A model generated the notes under the pieces. It was not told the origin of the DNA. It did no database searches and worked only from the letters and a program-made list of their open reading frames with translations. From Nectonema munidae (taxonomy: Eukaryota; Nematomorpha; Nectonematoida; Nectonematidae): a stretch of DNA of 64,000 bases. The DNA lies in the NCBI GenBank assembly GCA_030549495.1, contig JAUIRK010000889.1:994501-1058500 (forward strand). The letters are read 5' to 3'. The translations under genes and the position numbers were made by a program. Shown piece by piece: positions 58,574-64,000 of the stretch (its first letter is position 1; each line of letters starts with the position of its first letter).

Positions 58574-59165
58574 GAAATGATTTGGATTCCAGAAAAAATA
58601 GCGAGTGTTTTCCGCAGGAAAGTAAGTTGATGACCATAAAATAGTAATAAAATCCGCATGATAAGCTAAAATACTTGTTTCTATTACTCGTGGGTTGATA
58701 CTTGGATGGAAAATTGTATTTAATATTTTGTAAACTAAATCCTTGCTATCGTTTATTCCAGGATAAATTGATTTACTAAATCACATGAAACCTTCTCTAT
58801 ACCTAAATTTTTGACACATAAATTATAAAATGTTTAATTCAAATTAATTTCTTAGGCTGTTTTCAATCTCATTTCTGTTGAAAGTTTTTCGTTTCCAACT
58901 AGAACAAGAGAAAGAGAATTAAACAAACAATTCCCATCCCCTGTTGATTTTAAAGGTTTCAAATTAGTTTCATAAATTTCAGAAGCTATTTCATCGATTA
59001 GTAAATGTTCATAAGATTCTTTTCAAGCAGAGGTATTGTGTCATTTCTTAAAAAAACTGATTCTCTCAAAAAGTATTTTTCATTATTTTCTAAAGATCTT
59101 ATCAAGCTCAATCTCTTCAGAGAAGATTCGTAATTGTATTCAGGTATTATTTAGATTACATAGAA
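58574..59165 (-). pseudogene. OTU cysteine-protease-like domain
   Basis: The minus strand reads SYEHLLIDEIASEIYETNLK, then LKSTGDGNCLFNSLSLVLVG, with GDGNC at 58941-58927 and the nucleophile Cys codon at 58929-58927. After a stop and a frame change it reads HPSINPRVIETSILAYHADF, WSSTYFPAENTRYFFW and NPNHFVPLVIQ, with the His codon at 58579-58577. The Asp-Gly-Asn-Cys motif and a His about 116 residues later are what an OTU deubiquitinase-like fold requires. Upstream, YNYESSLKRLSLIRSLENNE (59140-59080) is helical. It sits directly before the transposase core on the same strand, so it was probably part of one polypeptide. Confidence 0.7.
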
Positions 59166-59181
59166 AACAAATAAATTCAAG

Positions 59182-59310
59182 TTAAATGAAAATTTTGTTC
59201 TGTTCTTCCTTCAATATCTGACAAGCAGAATGAAATCTCTTCTTACAAATACTACAAATCACAGTAGACGACAATATCACTTTTCTGCACTGATCACAAA
59301 AGTATATCAT
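59182..59310 (-). pseudogene. Small zinc-finger frame, likely N-terminus of the OTU-MULE gene
   Basis: A 42-codon frame from ATG 59310 to TAA 59182: FCDQCRKVILSSTVICSICK, then RFHSACQI. The spacing is C-x2-C-x10-C-x2-C-x4-H-x2-C, that of a half PHD/C1-type zinc finger. It is followed within 40 bp by the helical and OTU frames on the same strand, and may be a first exon or separated by a frame change. It could bind DNA ends or partner proteins, but that is inference. Confidence 0.5.
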
Positions 59311-59769
59311 TATTCTAAAAATAGAGAAAGTAAAATTATTTTTATATTAAACTGAAATAAATGATAAAATTATAAGGTATAAAATTACAAAAATAAAAGT
59401 TTACTTGCAATTTACATTTGTCGAGTACAGTATCTGTTAGTCTTACTCTTCTGTTAAAAGTACTACTCCATACAATCCTTTTTTTAAAGCTTTAAAATTC
59501 ATTTATTAATTTTTTTAGGCACATAATAAAAGATTTATTTTTTAATTTGATATATACATATTTATATATTATCAAAATAACTATCAATTTTTATTTGGTA
59601 AAATAAATTATCATGTAATAAGAGAGAACCAGCTTGTTAAATTGTCGAAAAAAAAACTATTAACTTTGTCTATATAAAAGCATAAAAAGTTAAATGGCAC
59701 ACTTTCAAAATTTAGTTTCAATGAAGTCTTCAACTTCCTTGATTTATATTATATTATAAATCAATATAT

Positions 59770-59800
<31 letters not shown>
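59770..59800. repeat. Poly-G run (31)
   Basis: Thirty-one consecutive G in AT-rich DNA, the longest homopolymer in the window. It lies between the zinc-finger frame and the hAT relic. Confidence 0.9.
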
Positions 59801-59801
<1 letters not shown>

Positions 59802-60015
59802 ATAACTTTAATTTTTTTTTGTCCCATTTCTCTTCGGTGAGGGGGATCTTTTTCTATACGACACTGAATCTTAGAAATTTATCACAACTATATTCAAAAA
59901 CAGAAGATTTATTTTGGAATATCGGGTATGAAAAAACAAAAAAAAAAGAAGGTTGAAAAAATTGCACATTAATGAATTATATTTGATATATTGCACAAAT
60001 GATGAATAAAAAGTG

Positions 60016-61440
60016 TCAAAAAGCAAAAGTGTCGCGTCTTCTTTCATTCGACTTGGCAAACTGCTCTACAAGAATTTCAACAGAAATCACATCAAGGAGA
60101 CTTTGCTGGATGTTGCAAACTGCAACAGCATTCAGCCTTTTTGGCTCATAGTATTTCTGAGCGACGTTTTCAGTCTTCTCAGAGCAGAAAAGCTGCGCTC
60201 GCATCATCCACTTGATGAAACGGACAAACAAGCATCTACTTGATACGCATAGCAACTTGGGAGAAAAGTATGCAAACTTCTTTGTTCATGTTTCGGTAAC
60301 TTTCTTTTGCTTCTTGAAGGCTCTCTGCGTGCGTTTTTTGCTTAAACATTGCCAGCTCTATTTCTAATGTTTGTATATGTATTTTTGGGTACTGCATCAA
60401 AACTTCATAGTGAGAAATTTTTCCTGGAATTATAGTGCTTTCAAGAATCTTGTATTTATTGAGGTCGGGCTTGCTCAAATTCATTTCTTTCATTTTCAAA
60501 ACTATTCACTCGAGGAAATGAAAGTATTGTTCTTTGAAATGTTGTGTAACGATAATATCTTCTGAACTTTCACTCGATAATTTAATGCTAGCTTTCTTTT
60601 TCCGCGGAACATTCAACGGTTTTAACTGAAATTTGTTTATTTCTTGGACTGACTTTTTATATATAGAACGAAAATCATCATCAGATCTCCATGAGGAAAT
60701 TTGATTGATTGTAATTTCAACTGCTTCAAGGGTACCTGTTGCAAATACAATTTTATACATTATATTGTTATAAAAAAATTGGCATAGTGAAACATCTAAC
60801 TTGAGACAACAGCATGACCAGATTGCGTTGACCGATTAAGTTTTTCTAAAAGTGGCAAAGGTTTGATGACCATTTCTAAAGCAAGTAAGGTTTTTCCTTT
60901 TGAAAAACGATCATAAAGACCGTTTGCTTTTATCCCCGAAGTGTCATAGGAATTAGTTGAGGCCATCTCTTTCAAACTTTTCAAAAAAACTTCATAACTG
61001 TTTTTCACAGACATTATTGCTGACAGTCTACAAAGCCATCTGGTCGGACAAATGGGTCGAATTGCTCCAAGATTGACGGTAAGTTCATCATCATCATCAT
61101 TATTGACTGTTAAACTGTCTGTTGTTATGGATTTGAACAGATTATTGAAGAAAGGTATATAACAAAAACATGTCATCTAATTGAAATATGAAATACCTTG
61201 AACTTTCCAGACCTTTTGAAAATAACTCCAAGTTCATGAACCCATTGAATCGCATAACGAATATCAATACTAACTGAAGAAGCATGCTGTACTATTAAAT
61301 TTGAAATATGAGAGGCGCAATAGAAATTCAATGAGAGTGGCTGTTGTTATTTGATTTTGGCTTAGCATCCCTTATACATTTCCATCATATTTGCAGCCCC
61401 ATCATATGTTTGTGCTCTTAACCCTATCAGTGAGGGGCGG
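60016..61440 (-). pseudogene. hAT transposase relic, ZMYM1-type, inside the satellite B arms
   Basis: Going down the minus strand: QTYDGAANMMEMYKGC near 61410 (hAT block after the first catalytic residues), CASHISNLIVQ, then the frame 61176-60796 (LGAIRPICPTRWLCRLSAIM; SYEVFLKSLKEM), the frame 60760-60506 (LEAVEITINQISSWRSDDDF), a frame 60499-60236, and the C-terminus 60255-60016 (EPKRLNAVAVCNIQQSLLDV ... RRRDTFAF). The parts agree with ZMYM1-like hAT proteins and differ from the copy at 51406. Between 60796 and 60745 a GT...AG stretch of about 60 bp could be a small intron. The N-terminal half is missing or beyond recognition; a C15 run lies just upstream. Confidence 0.82.
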
Positions 61441-61453
61441 GGGGCTATTTTAG

Positions 61454-61468
61454 CCCCCCCCCCCCCCC
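61454..61468. repeat. Poly-C run (15)
   Basis: C15 at the upstream edge of the hAT relic. Confidence 0.9.
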
Positions 61469-61624
61469 TCAACTTAAAATTTCTCTTGTACCAAATTGGC
61501 TACATCTTTTGCTACCATACTTCGTGACATTTCCTAAAATTGATAGCTGCATCTTTTGATACCATTTTCATGGCAGTTGAATGACCTTTTCATGCCTAAA
61601 TCTGTCAATCAAAACCAACAGATA

Positions 61625-62377
61625 AACTTTTTCAGCAAAATTCCGAGAGTATCTCTAGTTAAGCTTTTAACTTTGGTTCTATATTATATACTTATTTGAA
61701 AATTTATAAATATATACAGTTTTGAACATATAACACTTTATAGTTTAAATTTTTTCAAAATCATGGTTACTTTTTGGGAAATGTCAATCAAAATTTTGAT
61801 TGATAAGAAATATATCTAATAAAATATACCTTCAAATTTTACATGAAATATATTTTTTTATATCAAATCGGGCATGCTTATTTCATTTTTGGAATTTAGA
61901 AATTGAAAATACCTATAAGTGTGTAACAAACTTGCGGTTTACTTCTAAAATCTGTCTCTGAAACAATTCATTCAAATTTTACATGGAATATACACATTAT
62001 TATAACAAATCAACAATCGCAATTTCATTTATAAATTCTTTTTGCATTTTGAATTTGAAAATGCTAATCAATGTGAAACAATTTTGTGATTTATTTTTAA
62101 AATCTGTCTCCGAGAAAATTGATTAAAATTTTACATGAAATATACACGCTTTTATTACAAATCAACAATACCAATTAGATTGTTTTTGAATTTAGAATTT
62201 GAAAATACTTATAAGTGTGAAACAAAGTTGCGGTTTATTTCTAAAATCTGTTTTCGAGAACATTCATTCAATTTTACATGAAATATACACTTTTTCATAT
62301 CAAATCAACAATGTCAATTTCATTTATAGATTATTTTTGGATTTAGAATTTGAAAATACTTGTAAGCGTGAATCAAA
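61625..62377 (-). repeat. Satellite B array, right arm (inverted)
   Basis: The reverse complement matches the left arm, with about four units of ~145 bp (TTTTACATGAAATATA near 61838, 61977, 62130 and 62271). The inner ~200 bp (61625-61830) pairs with 55890-56105 (for example ATAAAGTGTTA.ATGTTCAAAACTG and AAATTTTGCTGAAAAA words). It has fewer units than the left arm. The plus-strand frame at 62199-62384 is a by-product. Confidence 0.92.
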
Positions 62378-62389
62378 TTTGTAAATCAG

Positions 62390-62545
62390 GTGTTTTACAC
62401 ATATGTACCCATTTTCAAGTAGGATGAATCCAACAGTGATGTTTATTTTTTATAAAAATTAATCATCCCTGTCAAAAAATGATTGACATATGACACTTCA
62501 ACTAAAATAAAGGACTTCATGATTAAATAGTTATATACGTAGCTA
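62390..62545 (+). repeat. Single diverged satellite A unit
   Basis: GTTTTACACATATGTACCCA, TTTTCAAGTAGGATGAAT and CCTGTCAAAAAATGATTGAC match the 152-bp unit at 50870-51375 in the same orientation, 11 kb away and just outside the satellite B right arm. Confidence 0.8.
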
Positions 62546-62594
62546 TATATGTAATTTATTTTGTCACAGAAAGATTTGCATACTTTTCGAAACT

Positions 62595-62611
62595 GGGGGG
62601 GGGGGGGGGGG
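62595..62611. repeat. Poly-G run (17)
   Basis: G17 between the satellite A unit and the LINE at 62640. Confidence 0.9.
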
Positions 62612-62639
62612 TGTCCCTTCCTACGCCTGTAATATATAT

Positions 62640-64000
62640 AAATCATTGGGGACAATTATGATGAGGAATAAATCAATGAAGTCTTCAACGGATGCACTCC
62701 TTTTTCCTTCCATTTGGAAAGTTGGAAAACTCCTCTTTTTACCAAAACCCCACAAAGACCTCTCAAAAAATTGGCGTCCCATAACCATTCTCCCTGTCTT
62801 GGGCAAGCTACTCATAAAAATTATTCGTAAGCGCCTTTATTCACTACATAACACAACACAGTCTTATCCACCCTTCACAATTCGTATTCGTCTATCTCCC
62901 CAGCAAAAACACAGAATCAGCTCTATCCAAACTTACTGAATATCTAGAGCACTCCATTTCATCTCAAAAAACACCATCTGTCTTGTTCCTCGATATCGAC
63001 AACGCCTTCAACAGTGCATGTCACCCTGCGATCATATTCAACATGCATCTTAAGAGCTATCAGCCTTACATCATCAAACAACTATTTACTTAATCGCTGC
63101 ATAATCTTTCGCGACAAAGATCTCTGCGTATCGGAAAATCTTCTCCAAATAACCACACTCTTAAGTTCACTGCCAGCTCACTAGAGATTCACTTTCACGA
63201 AAACATTCGCCACACTTACCCATTCGCATAGACCATACCACCCTTATCAAACCATCAGTGACAATAAAATACCTCAGACTCACTTTCTAATCAAACCTCA
63301 AATGGTCCACCCACTTTAAAAATACATACACAAAACTCTCAAAAATTCTTTTTCTATTAAATAGAGCTATTTCATACAAATGGGGCCTCAAAATTCCACA
63401 TTCCCTCTCCATATATAAATCTCTCATCCTTCCAGCTCTTCAATACGGCCTTCCATCATGGGGTACACGCTTGCTCACCCCTCAACCCTAACTTTCCTTT
63501 TGAAAATTCACCGCCTCATTCTTTTAACTATTTCAAAAGCTTTCCGCAACACTCCCACATCTAAATTGGAATTCACACTGGCTTGTACACTTCTTCTCAC
63601 CAAACTAAAAGATACACTAATAAGGCGTCATATTGATACATACAAATCACTAATACCTCCTTCCTCAGCATTTTATGTACACATGCCTCACAACAACACC
63701 TCCCATCCATATGCGCGACTGCTTCACACATCACTTCCCCATCTACACCGATATTTCATTCACCCAAAAATACACCGAACCACACTTGTGCATCCTGCCT
63801 CACCCCTGCGTTTTGATTTCATAATCAATACATCCAAAATACGTGCAGACTCACACATAAAAGAATGAGAAACATCTCTGACTCTTCCACACTAAGGATA
63901 TTTAATGATGCCACGAAAGACCAAAAAAGTGCGCAATCGCTCTCTCATTCTATAGAGGCGTTTCACTTTCCGCCTTCTTCACCGCAAGCCAACATCACCC
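62640..64000 (+). mobile_element. RNase H-type LINE, second related copy, runs off the window
   Basis: The frame 62646-62939 starts the RT: FPSIWKVGKLLFLPKPHKDL, then NWRPITILPVLGKLLIKII. It continues in broken frames (LFLDIDNAFNSACHPAIIF near 62980) to a thumb frame at 63458-63868 (LTFLLKIHRLILLTISKAFR, then NTPTSKLEF). Layout and C/A-rich, G-poor composition match the LINE at 46010-50480, with clear divergence. It lacks the endonuclease at its 5' side and its RNase H would lie beyond 64000. It retains the RT fingers that the first copy has lost. Confidence 0.8.

Larger units (their letters stand above)
54884..62377 (-). mobile_element. OTU-bearing MULE-like element with satellite inverted termini
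   Basis: Two arrays of one ~150-bp repeat face each other (54884-56105 and 61625-62377). They enclose minus-strand relics of a zinc finger, an OTU-like protease domain and a MULE-like transposase, plus a hAT transposase relic near the right arm. Long inverted termini are characteristic of Mutator elements, and here both arms begin at the same point of the repeat unit (CAAATTTGATT-like), which supports them as true element ends. No 8-11-bp target duplication could be read with confidence. The 7.5-kb extent and the single-element reading are inference. Confidence 0.6.

Overview
This is a window of animal nuclear DNA. It is very AT-rich, host coding sequence is split by introns, and most of the rest is transposable elements. 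An invertebrate is most likely. A crustacean such as a parasitic copepod is a guess from composition and element mix, not something the sequence proves.

The main host gene is PRPF3 (Prp3, a protein of the U4/U6 snRNP) on the minus strand. I could place 12 coding exons between 30710 (start codon) and 7901 (stop). All 11 exon joins keep the reading phase and together encode 644 residues, with an N-terminal PWI domain, a central PRP3 domain and a C-terminal DUF1115 domain. Intron 2 (21782-30071) holds two Tigger-type DNA transposons and LINE fragments. The other introns carry a cluster of short elements ending in TTAA-CCC/GGG-TTAA. A second probable host gene is an exon at 40929-41729 (minus) resembling the DUF2358/C6orf136 family.

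Region by region: 1-7060 has a 5'-truncated LINE, a tRNA-derived SINE, a Tigger relic and a hAT relic. 7700-30710 is PRPF3. 30711-40900 is AT-rich intergenic DNA with a second SINE, a foldback element, hAT and TA-type MITEs, and a rearranged Tigger plus a second copy of the hAT relic region. 41730-45000 has another deleted Tigger. 45506-45852 is a LINE fragment with a clear target duplication. 46010-50480 is a long, decayed RNase H-bearing LINE with a G-poor coding strand; a related copy starts near 62640 and runs out of the window. 50870-53656 is a ~152-bp tandem satellite beside a decayed ZMYM1/TTF-type hAT transposase.

The most interesting locus is 54884-62377. Two arrays of one ~150-bp satellite lie in opposite orientation and act as long inverted termini. 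Between them is a minus-strand gene relic with a small C4HC-type zinc finger, an OTU cysteine-protease-like domain (GDGNC and a distant NHF) and a MULE-like transposase core. A ZMYM1-type hAT transposase relic lies inside the same termini. I read this as a Mutator-like DNA transposon that carries an OTU domain and has subterminal-satellite inverted repeats, with a hAT nested or captured in it. No rRNA, CRISPR, functional tRNA, retrovirus or LTR element was recognised.
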